The notes: generated by a model from the letters alone, not told the origin. A stretch of DNA of 32,395 nucleotides from Lysobacterales bacterium (GCA_029935455.1 JAOZKI010000025.1:1-32395); one strand, 5' to 3'; shown: positions 16,060 to 23,853, counted from the first letter of the stretch. Program-made: numbers and translations.

Positions 16060-17397
16060 TTAGCGGTCATAGTCGAGCGCCTGTGCAGCGCCATGTTCAA
16101 TCACGTCCGTACCGTCAAAGGCCAGGGCACCATTCACCCAGGTTGACATCACACGTCCTTGAAAACTGCGTCCCTCAAACGGCGTCCATGCGATATGCGC
16201 GCGCTGTCGTTCCTGCGTGGCCAGGGTCTCACCCTGCAGGTCAACCAGCACCAGGTCAGCCCAGTAGCCCTCGCGGAGATAGCCCCGATCTTTGACATCA
16301 AAACGGTCCGCCGGATTGTGCATGCCCTTGGTCACCAGATTGGTCAGAGACAGCTTGCCGCGCGCTACCAAATCCAGGCTACCGACCAGCACATCCTGGA
16401 CCAGCGGCAGGCCCGCGGGTGCTTTGAAGTAGTCGTTCGTGCTTTTTTCCGCCAGCGTATGTGGCGCGTGGTCCGTGGCCAGGATATCGATGCGGCCATC
16501 GTCCAAAGCGGCTAACAGGCCCGCCTGATCAGCGGCGGTCTTGATGGCCGGGTTGCACTTGATGCGGTTGCCGAGGCTGGCAAAGTCGGCATCGGTAAAA
16601 TGCAGGAAATGGATACAGGTCTCAGCGGTAATCTTCTTGCCGGCCATGGGGCCGGGTTCAAAAAAGTCCAACTCGCGGGCTGTGGTCAGGTGGAGCACGT
16701 GCAAGCGCGCTTCGTGTTCACGCGCCAGGGAAGTGGCCATGTCGGTTGAGGCATAGCAGGCTTCGGCGCTGCGAATCCTGGGGTGTAACTCAACGGGTAT
16801 TTCCCGCCCGTAGCGGGCTTCGGCAGCGGCGATGTTTTCCTCAATCATGGGGGAATATTCACAGTGGGTCGCTATCACCAAGGGACAGTCGCGAAAAATC
16901 AGGGACAGGACCTTCTCATCGTCTACCAGCATATTGCCGGTACTGGCCCCCATGAATACCTTGACACCACAGGCGAGGTGGGGGTTCACGGCTCGCACGT
17001 CCTCAATATTGTCGTTGCTAGCCCCAAGATAGAAGCCCCAGTTGGCCGCCGCATGCTCGCGGGCCACCGCATGTTTGGCCTCCAGAGCGGCCTCATTGGT
17101 GGTGGTTGGGTTGGTGTTAGGCATATCCATAAAACTGGTCACACCACCCGCGACGGCGGCCCGAGACTCGCTACGAATGCTGCCCTTGTGGGGGGCGCCA
17201 GGATCGCGGAAATGAACCTGATCATCAATAAAGCCCGGCAGTAGGTGTAATCCTTTTGCGTCAATGACCTGTGCGCCCGCCGGCGCGCTGATCGAATCGC
17301 TGATGCGCTCGATGCGCCCGTCCTTGATCAGTAGATCGGCCGTGAAGACCTGACCTTCGTTAACCAGAGTTGCATTGGTGATCAGTGTTTGGCTCAT
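16060..17397 (-). CDS. Dihydroorotase, class I (long form)
   Basis: Cyclic amidohydrolase of pyrimidine synthesis (carbamoyl aspartate to dihydroorotate). The metal-site elements are readable: Gln60 and His62 in GFIDDQVHFRDPG, Lys146 in GVKVFMGAS (the carbamylated lysine), His178 in ATHCE, His236 in HVLHLT, and Asp309 in TDHAPH. At 445 residues it is the long class I type, not the short E. coli PyrC type. The first metal-binding position, His in most dihydroorotases, is Gln here; I recall the same DDQVHF wording in Bacteroidetes-type enzymes. The ribosome binding site is weak. It lies downstream of yidD on the same strand. A related amidohydrolase activity is possible, but every other motif says dihydroorotase. 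Confidence 0.9.
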   Translation of the reverse strand: MSQTLITNATLVNEGQVFTADLLIKDGRIERISDSISAPAGAQVIDAKGLHLLPGFIDDQVHFRDPGAPHKGSIRSESRAAVAGGVTSFMDMPNTNPTTTNEAALEAKHAVAREHAAANWGFYLGASNDNIEDVRAVNPHLACGVKVFMGASTGNMLVDDEKVLSLIFRDCPLVIATHCEYSPMIEENIAAAEARYGREIPVELHPRIRSAEACYASTDMATSLAREHEARLHVLHLTTARELDFFEPGPMAGKKITAETCIHFLHFTDADFASLGNRIKCNPAIKTAADQAGLLAALDDGRIDILATDHAPHTLAEKSTNDYFKAPAGLPLVQDVLVGSLDLVARGKLSLTNLVTKGMHNPADRFDVKDRGYLREGYWADLVLVDLQGETLATQERQRAHIAWTPFEGRSFQGRVMSTWVNGALAFDGTDVIEHGAAQALDYDR

Positions 17398-17453
17398 GGA
17401 TGGCCCCCGCGCAAAGCCGTAAGTGAGGAAGCCTGATTGTACCGCGCTTGTGC

Positions 17454-17687
17454 TTAGGGCGGGGGGTGTTTGTCGGAACCCGGGACGGGATCAATGCCGC
17501 CTTCGCAGAGCGGATGGCAGCGCAGGATGCGCTTGATGGCCAGCCAGCTGCCCCGTGCCGGACCGTGCAAGCGGATGGCTTCCTGCGCATAGCGTGAACA
17601 GCTTGGCGTGAAGCGGCAATGCATGCCAATCAACGGACTCAGCGTCAGCTGGTAAAGGCGGATCATGCTAAGCAGTAAACGTTCCAT
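17454..17687 (-). CDS. yidD: Membrane protein insertion efficiency factor YidD
   Basis: A small protein that associates with the inner membrane by an N-terminal amphipathic helix and aids insertion of membrane proteins near YidC. The family signature is clear: IRLYQLTLSPLIG, then CRFTPSCSRYAQEAI, then RCHPLCEGGIDPVP, with the conserved cysteines. Its 77 residues are typical. In many bacteria yidD sits in rpmH-rnpA-yidD-yidC; here it is beside dihydroorotase, 56 bases upstream of it. Confidence 0.95.
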   Translation of the reverse strand: MERLLLSMIRLYQLTLSPLIGMHCRFTPSCSRYAQEAIRLHGPARGSWLAIKRILRCHPLCEGGIDPVPGSDKHPPP

Positions 17688-17729
17688 GGGCGCAGCTTAG
17701 GCGCTTTTGCCCTGTGGAGCAAAAAACAC

Positions 17730-17758
17730 TTGCCCCAGACTGGCGCTTCGGCTATAAC
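17730..17758 (+). promoter_or_regulatory. Candidate sigma-70 promoter of dksA
   Basis: TTGCCC (17730-17735) and TATAAC (17753-17758) with a 17-base spacer. Transcription would start near 17765, leaving a leader of about 95 bases that holds CCCC-TTCA-GGGG and the palindrome at 17818. Confidence 0.55.
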
Positions 17759-17817
17759 ATCGGTCTTTTCCCGCCCCTTCAGGGGTTCGGTGCTTAGTAA
17801 AAAGCAATAAAATCAAG

Positions 17818-17834
17818 GGTTTATTAAATAAACC
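17818..17834 (+). repeat. Perfect AT-rich palindrome in the dksA leader
   Basis: GGTTTATTAAATAAACC reads as an 8-bp perfect inverted repeat with one central base. It ends nine bases before the ribosome binding site (AGAGGAG, 17844-17850). It looks like an operator for a dimeric repressor; a leader hairpin is unlikely with a one-base loop unless the inner pairs open. Confidence 0.55.
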
Positions 17835-17860
17835 TGCGTAGTAAGAGGAGTTAATGCCGG

Positions 17861-18289
17861 ATGTCCAGCACGCAAGTCAAGCTGCCCAAGGGTTACAAGC
17901 CCACGCAGAAAGAAGAATATATGTCAGCCAAACAGCTGGAGTACTTCCGTCACAAGCTACTGAGCTGGCGCGATGAACTGGTGGAAGAATCACGTGAAAC
18001 CATCAGCAATCTGCAGGAAGAGGTGCGGGATGTTGGTGATGAGGCGGAACGCGCGACCCGCGAAACGGAAAACAGCCTTGAGCTTCGCACGCGCGATCGC
18101 TACCGCAAGCTGATCAAGAAAATTGATCAGGCGCTCATGCGCGTTGACGAGGGTGAGTACGGTTACTGCGAAGAAACTGGCGAAGAGATTGGTCTGGCGC
18201 GACTTGAAGCACGCCCCATCGCCACCTTGTGCCTGGATGCACAGGAGCGTTGGGAGCTGCGCCAGAAACAGATGGGTGATGGCCGCTAG
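17861..18289 (+). CDS. dksA: RNA polymerase-binding transcription factor DksA, zinc-finger-less type
   Basis: Binds the secondary channel of RNA polymerase and, with ppGpp, down-regulates stable RNA promoters and activates amino-acid promoters. The 142 residues show the DksA plan: N-terminal helix, long coiled coil (about 25-95) and globular part with ARLEARP. The tip motif is Asp60-Glu-Ala-Glu63-Arg-Ala65; E. coli has DxxDxA, so the second acidic residue is Glu. Two of the four zinc cysteines are missing: Cys103/Thr106 and Cys124/Ala127 replace CxxC and CxxC. This matches the zinc-independent DksA type (for example DksA2 of P. aeruginosa). AGAGGAG at 17844-17850 supports the start. A terminator follows 19 bases after the stop. 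Confidence 0.95.
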   Translation: MSSTQVKLPKGYKPTQKEEYMSAKQLEYFRHKLLSWRDELVEESRETISNLQEEVRDVGDEAERATRETENSLELRTRDRYRKLIKKIDQALMRVDEGEYGYCEETGEEIGLARLEARPIATLCLDAQERWELRQKQMGDGR

Positions 18290-18308
18290 ACGGTTTCATG
18301 GAACGACG

Positions 18309-18337
18309 GAAAAACCGGCTTTCGGGCCGGTTTTTTT
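18309..18337. terminator. Bidirectional terminator between dksA and sufE
   Basis: An A-run, CCGGC (18315-18319), loop TTTCGG, GCCGG (18326-18330), then seven T. The last T bases are also part of the sufE stop codon on the other strand (18336-18338). It can end dksA and, in reverse, the minus-strand transcript. Confidence 0.9.
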
Positions 18338-18764
18338 ATGCCTGTTCGTCGCGCTCCATGCGCTCCGCCGCCTGCATGATGGCAGCGAGCATGGCATGCA
18401 GGCCGTTGGCTCGGGTTGGGCTCAGATGCTCGCCCAGACCCAGTTCCTTAACAAAGCGCGGTGGTGTTTCCAGAATGACCCGGGCCGGTAGATCGGAATA
18501 GACACGCACCAGCAGGGCGATAAGGCCACTGACAATGGCTGCATCGGAGTTGGCGCGAATACGGACCGCTTCCCGGTCACCGTCAATCAGCAGCCAAACG
18601 CGACTTTGACAGCCATCAAGCAGCTTGTCATCACGTTTTTCATCTGCGTCCAATGGCGCCAATTTGCGGCCCAGATCGATCAGATACTGGTAACGATCCA
18701 GCCATTCGGGAAACAGGCTGAACTCGTCGATAATCTCATCTTGTGCGCTCTGCGGATCGTTCAT
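18336..18764 (-). CDS. sufE: SufE-family cysteine desulfurase sulfur acceptor
   Basis: Accepts persulfide sulfur from a cysteine desulfurase (SufS or CsdA) and passes it on for Fe-S cluster assembly. The acceptor Cys52 lies in the family motif LLDGCQSRVW. Other family features are the N-terminal DEFSLFPEWLDRYQYLIDLG region and ADSDA-like RANSDAAIVSGLIALL. A TTG-started reading from 18770 is possible; the ATG at 18764 gives 142 residues and has a modest AG-rich site upstream. It lies just upstream of the terminator and 15-21 bases downstream of cysS, so the two are probably co-transcribed. It could equally be CsdE, and no desulfurase gene lies in the window. Confidence 0.9.
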   Translation of the reverse strand: MNDPQSAQDEIIDEFSLFPEWLDRYQYLIDLGRKLAPLDADEKRDDKLLDGCQSRVWLLIDGDREAVRIRANSDAAIVSGLIALLVRVYSDLPARVILETPPRFVKELGLGEHLSPTRANGLHAMLAAIMQAAERMERDEQA

Positions 18765-18785
18765 ATGCAAGACTCTCGAGATGCG

Positions 18786-20171
18786 TTAGCTGCGCCGCCA
18801 GCGGGTTGCACCAGCGCCATCTTCCAGCACAATGCCCATGCCGGTCAGCTGATCACGCAACTCATCCGCGCGACCGAAATTCCGGTCCTTGCGGGCCTGG
18901 TCGCGTTCTTGCACCAGTTGGTCAATGTGCGCGTCATCATCTTGTGCACCGCCCTTAAACCACTGTTCCGGATCAACGGTCAGCAAACCGATCAATGCGC
19001 CATCCGCGAGCAGTTCACCAGCCAGCACGCGCAGTTGATCGTCCGGAGCCTCTGCCCCCAGAGCGCTGCCCAGTTTCCGTGCCAGGGTATTGAGTTCCGC
19101 CAACGCGTCGGGCGTTGCCAAATCGTCTTCCAGCGCGGCGATAAAAGCGGCGCCGGGCTCGCTGGCTTGCAGGTCCGGTAAGACCGCCAGCGCATCGCGA
19201 AGTACCGCATACATGCGGTCCAGTGTGCGCTGAGCCTGCCGAATGGCTTGTTCTGACCAGTCCAGGGGCTGTCGGTAGTGGGCGCTGAGCAGAACATAGC
19301 GCAGCGCCTCACCGGGGAAGTGCTGAATCAGTTCGTGCACGATCAGCGTATTACCCAGTGACTTGGACATTTTTTCCTTGTCGACCGTTACAAAGCCATT
19401 ATGCATCCAGTAGCGCGCAAACGGCTTACCGCCGTGCACGCAAACGCTCTGGGCAATTTCATTCTCATGATGCGGAAATACCAGGTCCTGACCACCGCCA
19501 TGAATATCGATGGTTTCGCCGAGATGTTCCGCTGCCATGGCTGAGCATTCAAGGTGCCAGCCCGGACGCCCCCAGCCCCAGGGGCTTTCCCAGCCTGGTT
19601 GTGGGTCAACGGACGGTTTCCACAGCACAAAATCACCCGCATTGCGCTTGTAGGGTGCCACCTCAACACGGGCGCCGGCTACCATGTCGTCCATGCTGCG
19701 GCGTGATAGGGCGCCGTACTGCTCGTAGCTATCGATGGCGAACAGCACATGACCCTCAGCCGCGTAGGCATGCCCCGAGGCAATAAGCCGTTCGATCATG
19801 GAAATCATCTGCGGAATATGCTCGGTAGCAAGGGGTTCAATCGTTGGCAAGCGCACACCGAGAGCCCCCATATCCTCATGGTAAGCGCGTGTGTAGCGAC
19901 CACTGATCACTTCAATGGGCACATTTTCGGCGGCGGCTGAGGCGTTTATTTTGTCGTCCACATCGGTGATGTTGCGGGCATAGACAACCTCGCCAAAGCG
20001 ACGTGCGAGCACCCGCGCCAGCAATTCAAAGATAACCGCCGGACGGGCATTGCCGATGTGTGCGTAGTTATACACGGTTGGTCCGCAGGCATAGAGCGTG
20101 ACCCGGTTGGGATCGAGCGGTTCAAAGCGTTCCTTGCTGCGGGACAACGTATTGTATAAGCGGATAGTCAC
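18786..20171 (-). CDS. cysS: Cysteinyl-tRNA synthetase
   Basis: Class I aminoacyl-tRNA synthetase that charges tRNA-Cys. The HIGH-type motif is AHIGNAR (HIGN at 38-41), the KMSKS motif is in [11 protein letters not shown], and zinc ligands are at Cys29 (YACGPT), the Cys of HLECSAMA and the HHENE segment. The length of 461 residues is normal. The start codon is GTG at 20171, supported by alignment with the E. coli start, with only a distant AAGG upstream. It is the first gene of a minus-strand pair with sufE and divergent from pepQ across 201 bases that hold GC-rich hairpins (GGCCG 20255-20259 with CGGCC 20269-20273) but no obvious promoter. Confidence 0.97.
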   Translation of the reverse strand: MTIRLYNTLSRSKERFEPLDPNRVTLYACGPTVYNYAHIGNARPAVIFELLARVLARRFGEVVYARNITDVDDKINASAAAENVPIEVISGRYTRAYHEDMGALGVRLPTIEPLATEHIPQMISMIERLIASGHAYAAEGHVLFAIDSYEQYGALSRRSMDDMVAGARVEVAPYKRNAGDFVLWKPSVDPQPGWESPWGWGRPGWHLECSAMAAEHLGETIDIHGGGQDLVFPHHENEIAQSVCVHGGKPFARYWMHNGFVTVDKEKMSKSLGNTLIVHELIQHFPGEALRYVLLSAHYRQPLDWSEQAIRQAQRTLDRMYAVLRDALAVLPDLQASEPGAAFIAALEDDLATPDALAELNTLARKLGSALGAEAPDDQLRVLAGELLADGALIGLLTVDPEQWFKGGAQDDDAHIDQLVQERDQARKDRNFGRADELRDQLTGMGIVLEDGAGATRWRRS

Positions 20172-20372
20172 TGCTCTGGCTACCTTGTAATGGGGCGGGC
20201 CAGCGGGGCAGGGCTGGCAGGTTTGATCCTGACGCGTGCTGCCGTTAAAGTCGTGGCCGGTCGCCGTTCGGCCGGCGGTACCGGCAAGCGACTATTCTAA
20301 CCCGAAGATACGAGATTCGGGCGCATCAAATGGGCCAGATATACGATCAGGCCCGGTTCAGGAGACGGTACC

Positions 20373-21689
20373 ATGACAGCGAGTCAGTCCCCAGTTTCCC
20401 ATTTCGGGAATCATGTGCAGCAGCAACAGGCCGTCTGGGCACAGGCCTTGCAGGCCGAGCAGTTCGATGCGGCGCTTATACACTCCGGCAGCCAGCTGTA
20501 CAGCTTCCTTGATGATTACCACTACCCATTCCGCGCTAACCCGCATTTTCTGGCCTGGCTGCCGCTGGCACGCCACGATGAGAGCGTGCTGATTATCCGG
20601 CCAGACCAGCCACCGGTGCTGTACTACTTTCAACCTGATGACTATTGGTATCTTCCACCGGCTGACCCGGAAAGCTGGTGGGGGGATTTTTTTGATGTGC
20701 GTCCAGTGCGGGAAACGGGGCAGTGGCGCAGCGCCATCCCCGAAGGTCGTGTGGCTTATGTGGGCGATGCTCCCGCCTTAAATGATTGCCAGGAATTGAA
20801 TCCGCCCCGGCTTCTGAATCGTCTGCACCTGGCCCGTACGGTCAAGACGCCCTATGAACAGGCCTGCCTGCGCAGCGCCGCGGCCACCGCCGCGCGCGCC
20901 CATCGGGCTGCTGCGGAGGCGTTTCGGGACGGCCAGTCCGAGTTCGCGATTCATCAGGCTTACCTGCATGCGGCACAGCAGGAGGACGCGGACCTGCCCT
21001 ACGGCAGCATCGTGGCATTGAACGAACATGGTGCGGTATTGCATTACCAGCAGCATGAACGCATTGCGCCACACACCCACCGGTCTTTTCTGATCGACGC
21101 GGGGGCTACCTGCCATGGGTATTGCTCGGACATAACGCGTAGCTACAGCGCTAGCCCCGGCGCTTTTGCGGATCTGATTAGCGCTATGGATGCCCTGCAA
21201 CTGCGCCTTTGTGACGGCATGCGGGCGGGCGTGGACTACCGAGCGCTGCACCTTGAGGCGCACGCGGGCATTGCTCAGCTGTTGGTCGACTCGGGGCTGA
21301 TTCGCTGTGATGTGGAGCAGGCCCTCAGCACCGGGCTGAGCAGTGTGTTTTTTCCGCACGGTCTAGGGCATTTCCTCGGGCTCCAAACCCATGACGTGGC
21401 TGGTTTGCTGGCGGATGCGGACGGCACTGAGATCGCGCGCCCAGACGGACATCCTTTTCTCCGGCTGACACGGGTGCTGGAGGCGGGCAATGTGGTCACG
21501 GTTGAGCCGGGTCTCTATTTTATAGATTCGCTGCTGAACCGCTGGCGTGCTGGCCCCGACGCAGCGCTGATTCACTGGCCTGCCGTAGAAGAATTGCGCC
21601 CCTATGGTGGCATTCGTATTGAGGATGATGTGCTGGTTACCGATGCGCAGCCGGAGAACATGAGCCGTGATGCTTTTGCGGCGCTCTGA
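20373..21689 (+). CDS. pepQ: Xaa-Pro dipeptidase (PepQ type)
   Basis: A metallopeptidase of the M24B 'pita-bread' fold that cleaves dipeptides with C-terminal proline. The N-terminal domain has LIHSG and FLDDYHYPFRANPHF, which match E. coli PepQ closely. The C-terminal domain has the five metal ligands: the aspartates in FLIDAGATCHGYCSDITR, His in HGLGHFLG, Glu in VTVEPG and Glu in GGIRIEDD. The length of 438 residues is normal for PepQ. The start has AGGAGA seven bases before the ATG. PepQ-type enzymes can also hydrolyse organophosphate triesters as a side activity. It is convergent with the next gene, 14 bases away. Confidence 0.95.
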   Translation: MTASQSPVSHFGNHVQQQQAVWAQALQAEQFDAALIHSGSQLYSFLDDYHYPFRANPHFLAWLPLARHDESVLIIRPDQPPVLYYFQPDDYWYLPPADPESWWGDFFDVRPVRETGQWRSAIPEGRVAYVGDAPALNDCQELNPPRLLNRLHLARTVKTPYEQACLRSAAATAARAHRAAAEAFRDGQSEFAIHQAYLHAAQQEDADLPYGSIVALNEHGAVLHYQQHERIAPHTHRSFLIDAGATCHGYCSDITRSYSASPGAFADLISAMDALQLRLCDGMRAGVDYRALHLEAHAGIAQLLVDSGLIRCDVEQALSTGLSSVFFPHGLGHFLGLQTHDVAGLLADADGTEIARPDGHPFLRLTRVLEAGNVVTVEPGLYFIDSLLNRWRAGPDAALIHWPAVEELRPYGGIRIEDDVLVTDAQPENMSRDAFAAL

Positions 21690-21701
21690 GCGCAAGCTCA
21701 G
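21686..21701. other. Hairpin at the convergent end of pepQ
   Basis: CTGAGC (21686-21691), loop GCAA (a GNRA tetraloop), GCTCAG (21696-21701). It includes the pepQ stop codon and lacks a T-run, so it is at best a weak terminator or 3'-end stabiliser. Confidence 0.35.
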
Positions 21702-21703
21702 GC

Positions 21704-22339
21704 TCAATCGTCGCCAATCCCCAGCCCACGCAGCTGCGAGACCGGCATTTCGCCAGCGGGGCCGTGATTCCAGATATTGGCACGGTTTTCCACGTCACGG
21801 CGCTTGTCGATGCTGGCCATGGCCTTAACGGCCTGCATAATGCCCGCATCTTTTATCGCGTTGGTGACGAATAAATCCAGTTCGGCCACATAGGGGTCGC
21901 CGATAATTTTCCGCATCACGCGATTGGCCGTTGATAGATCCTCCGGAAACAGATGCTTGCCCGTCTGCAGCAGGTAATGATCTGACACCGATTGCAGTGT
22001 GACCAGACTGCAGTAGGCATCGTCCAGCAGGCCGATAATGCCGAGATGGTCAGGAATCACGTCCTCGCCTTGTTCCCAGTAGGAGATCACCATGGCAACG
22101 ATCTGTTCCATCTCCGATTCCAGACCCACCGTCCGCGCCGCGGTCATGGCCACCTTGAGCATGTAAGGTACCTGCTCAACATAGCCGGTGACAAAGCGCG
22201 TACCGCGCTCCAGTTCTGCCTCATCCGGGACGATGCCGTTACGTTCCGCAATGACCGCCAACAGATCATGCAGGTCGCGCGCCGCCAGCGCATCACTACA
22301 GATGTCGTGAATCATGGCTTCTATGGCGGACGTTTCCAT
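21704..22339 (-). CDS. Protein of unknown function with DUF1232-like segment
   Basis: A soluble-looking protein of 211 codons, acidic, mostly helical, with no signal peptide. Around the middle, DVIPDHLGIIGLLDDAYCSL resembles the I-P-D ... G-x-x-DD core of DUF1232 (YkvA-type) proteins, but that family is usually short and membrane-linked, so the link is tentative. A GTG-started reading from 22438 adds 33 residues without a good ribosome binding site; the ATG at 22339 is preferred. The longer reading would overlap the region upstream of the divergent ZIP-like gene. A CAGAC-TTTC-GTCTG hairpin lies in the leader. It stands alone on its strand between convergent pepQ and the divergent ZIP-like gene. 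Confidence 0.75.
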   Translation of the reverse strand: METSAIEAMIHDICSDALAARDLHDLLAVIAERNGIVPDEAELERGTRFVTGYVEQVPYMLKVAMTAARTVGLESEMEQIVAMVISYWEQGEDVIPDHLGIIGLLDDAYCSLVTLQSVSDHYLLQTGKHLFPEDLSTANRVMRKIIGDPYVAELDLFVTNAIKDAGIMQAVKAMASIDKRRDVENRANIWNHGPAGEMPVSQLRGLGIGDD

Positions 22340-22470
22340 GTCTCTATCGCGTGGCTCGAAACAGACGAAAGTCTGCGTGATTTGGCCGCTTATCACAAGC
22401 CAAACCACCTTTTTGCTTGGCCTCGGAAAGCGCTTCACGTAGGCTAAGCCGTCCGTGCTGGAGTCCCGCT

Positions 22471-23091
22471 GTGCTGTACCTGTCTGTTGTCGCCCTTTTT
22501 ATCGGGCCTCTGCTCTACCGTTGGCTGCGCCGCGGCGGCTTGCTGGCCCGGGCGGTTGATCGCTTTCTGGTAGCCATTCTGGTTGTGCTGATCGTGTTCT
22601 TGCTGGTGCCCGAGATGTTTGTGCACATGGGTTTCACAGCTATTGCTCTGATAGCAGCCGGCTATCTCATCCCTGGCCTGCTGGAACGTCTCGTGCAACG
22701 GGCGGCATCCACGTTTCACACCATAAGTCTGCTCTTGGCCCTGACGGGCTTGGTGTTGCATGCGCTGCTCGAGGGCGCTGCGCTGGTTGGCAGCGGTGGA
22801 GAATCCGGCTTTTCGATCGTTGTGATCCTGCATCGTCTGGGGGTTGGCTTGGTGCTCTGGTTTATGGTGCAGCCGGTCTTTGGCGGGCGCGTAGCCTGGA
22901 GCGTCCTGACGCTTGTGGCTGTGGCTACGCTAGCAGGAGCATGGCTTTCAGAACCCTTGCTTTCCAGAGGGCACGATCATGGGGTGCACGTGCTCCAGGC
23001 GCTGGTTATCGGCACCATCATTCACAGCCTGGTACATCGTGGCCACGCGCATGCGAATTCCTCAGCACACACGCAAAGCGGATCGAACTAA
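22471..23091 (+). CDS. ZIP-like integral membrane protein with histidine-rich ends
   Basis: An inner-membrane protein of 206 codons with about seven hydrophobic helices. It opens LYLSVVALFIGPLL and carries a polar HALLEGAAL segment (97-102) inside a helix, followed by ILHRLGVG (His121). This is the layout of the metal-binding helices 4 and 5 of ZIP transporters, where the usual motifs are HxxxEG and HExxH. The E of the second motif is replaced by Arg. The loops have histidine clusters (RGHDHGVH, and HRGHAHANSSAH near the C-terminus) typical of zinc-handling proteins. GTG at 22471 is preferred because GGAG lies seven bases before it. A role in metal (zinc, iron or manganese) transport is inferred; the short length leaves function open. 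Confidence 0.7.
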   Translation: MLYLSVVALFIGPLLYRWLRRGGLLARAVDRFLVAILVVLIVFLLVPEMFVHMGFTAIALIAAGYLIPGLLERLVQRAASTFHTISLLLALTGLVLHALLEGAALVGSGGESGFSIVVILHRLGVGLVLWFMVQPVFGGRVAWSVLTLVAVATLAGAWLSEPLLSRGHDHGVHVLQALVIGTIIHSLVHRGHAHANSSAHTQSGSN

Positions 23092-23153
23092 GCCTGTCAA
23101 TGCAGCAGGGAATTATTTGGTCAAGTCGTTGTCCTAGATAAGCAAGCGAGTCT

Positions 23154-23180
23154 CACGACATAAGACTACTCTTGGTCGTG
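23154..23180 (+). other. Imperfect hairpin in the untranslated stretch after the ZIP-like gene
   Basis: CACGAC (23154-23159) pairs with GTCGTG (23175-23180), and inside it AAGA (23162-23165) with TCTT (23170-23173) around CTAC. Together with the terminator at 23215-23241 it could be the 3' end of the ZIP-like mRNA or a small RNA. No promoter is evident. Confidence 0.4.
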
Positions 23181-23214
23181 AAATCTCTAGTTCTCCTCTT
23201 GTGTATTGACTTTT

Positions 23215-23241
23215 AAGGCGCCGCAACCGGCGCCTTTTTTT
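23215..23241 (+). terminator. Rho-independent terminator after the ZIP-like gene
   Basis: AAGGCGCCG (23215-23223), loop CAAC, CGGCGCC (23228-23234), then seven T (23235-23241). A strong terminator, but 124 bases after the stop codon. Confidence 0.9.
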
Positions 23242-23320
23242 ATGGCGGTGCTGGTCGTCAGCCCGGGTTCAGGTTAGCCTTGAGACATTCCCGCTAGCGC
23301 GTCGTCGCAAGGAGTTCTCT

Positions 23321-23794
23321 ATGCCTCTGGATCCCGGACTTGGACTGACCATTCGCCCCCTGACTGCAGCCGACGAGGCGGCCTGGCGGGAACTGTGGAC
23401 CGGCTATCTTGAATACTACGAATCAGAGCTGCCCGAGGAGATTTACCGCACCACCTTTGCGCGGCTCCTGAGCGATGATCCACAGGAATTTCACGGTCTC
23501 GTTGCCGAGCGGGGGGGAGAACTGCTGGGTCTGGTGCATTACGTGTATCACCGCAGTTGCTGGAGCATCGAAAACAACTGCTACCTGCAGGATCTTTTTG
23601 TGGCGCCTGAATGGCGTGGCAAAAGCATCGGGCGGGCTCTGATCGAGGCGGTCTATGCGGCCTCTGATATGGATGGGCATCCCAATGTCTACTGGCTAAC
23701 CCAGCACTTTAACGACGTTGGGCGACGTCTCTATGACCGGGTAGGGACCCTGAGTCCGTTCGTGGTCTACAACCGGCCCGGCTACGACGCCTAA
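23321..23794 (+). CDS. GNAT-family N-acetyltransferase
   Basis: An acetyl-CoA-dependent acetyltransferase of 157 residues. It opens LTIRPLTAADEAAWRELW, the usual first strand and helix of GNAT folds. The acetyl-CoA site is the LQDLFVAPEWRGKSIGRALIEAV segment, which contains the R/Q-x-x-G-x-G/A-type loop (RGKSIG). The C-terminal strand-helix FNDVGRRLYDRVG is also typical. The acceptor substrate cannot be told. AAGGAG at 23309-23314, six bases before the ATG, is a strong start signal. It is a single gene between a terminator and the tamA promoter. Confidence 0.92.
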   Translation: MPLDPGLGLTIRPLTAADEAAWRELWTGYLEYYESELPEEIYRTTFARLLSDDPQEFHGLVAERGGELLGLVHYVYHRSCWSIENNCYLQDLFVAPEWRGKSIGRALIEAVYAASDMDGHPNVYWLTQHFNDVGRRLYDRVGTLSPFVVYNRPGYDA

Positions 23795-23801
23795 AGCTGC
23801 A

Positions 23802-23810
23802 TGGTATAAG
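23802..23810 (+). promoter_or_regulatory. Candidate extended -10 promoter of tamA-tamB
   Basis: TGG immediately followed by TATAAG matches the extended -10 pattern (TGn-TATAAT) in eight of nine positions allowing any n. The -35 position (around 23782-23787) is poor, which extended -10 promoters tolerate. A transcript would start about 37 bases before tamA. Confidence 0.4.
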
Positions 23811-23853
23811 CAGAAGCGCCCATGCTGACAGTACGATCAACGGCAACTAGCCA

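Noticed and set aside
20202-20312. 36-codon frame in the cysS-pepQ gap
   Set aside because: No ribosome binding site and an Arg/Gly/Ala-rich product typical of GC-rich non-coding DNA.
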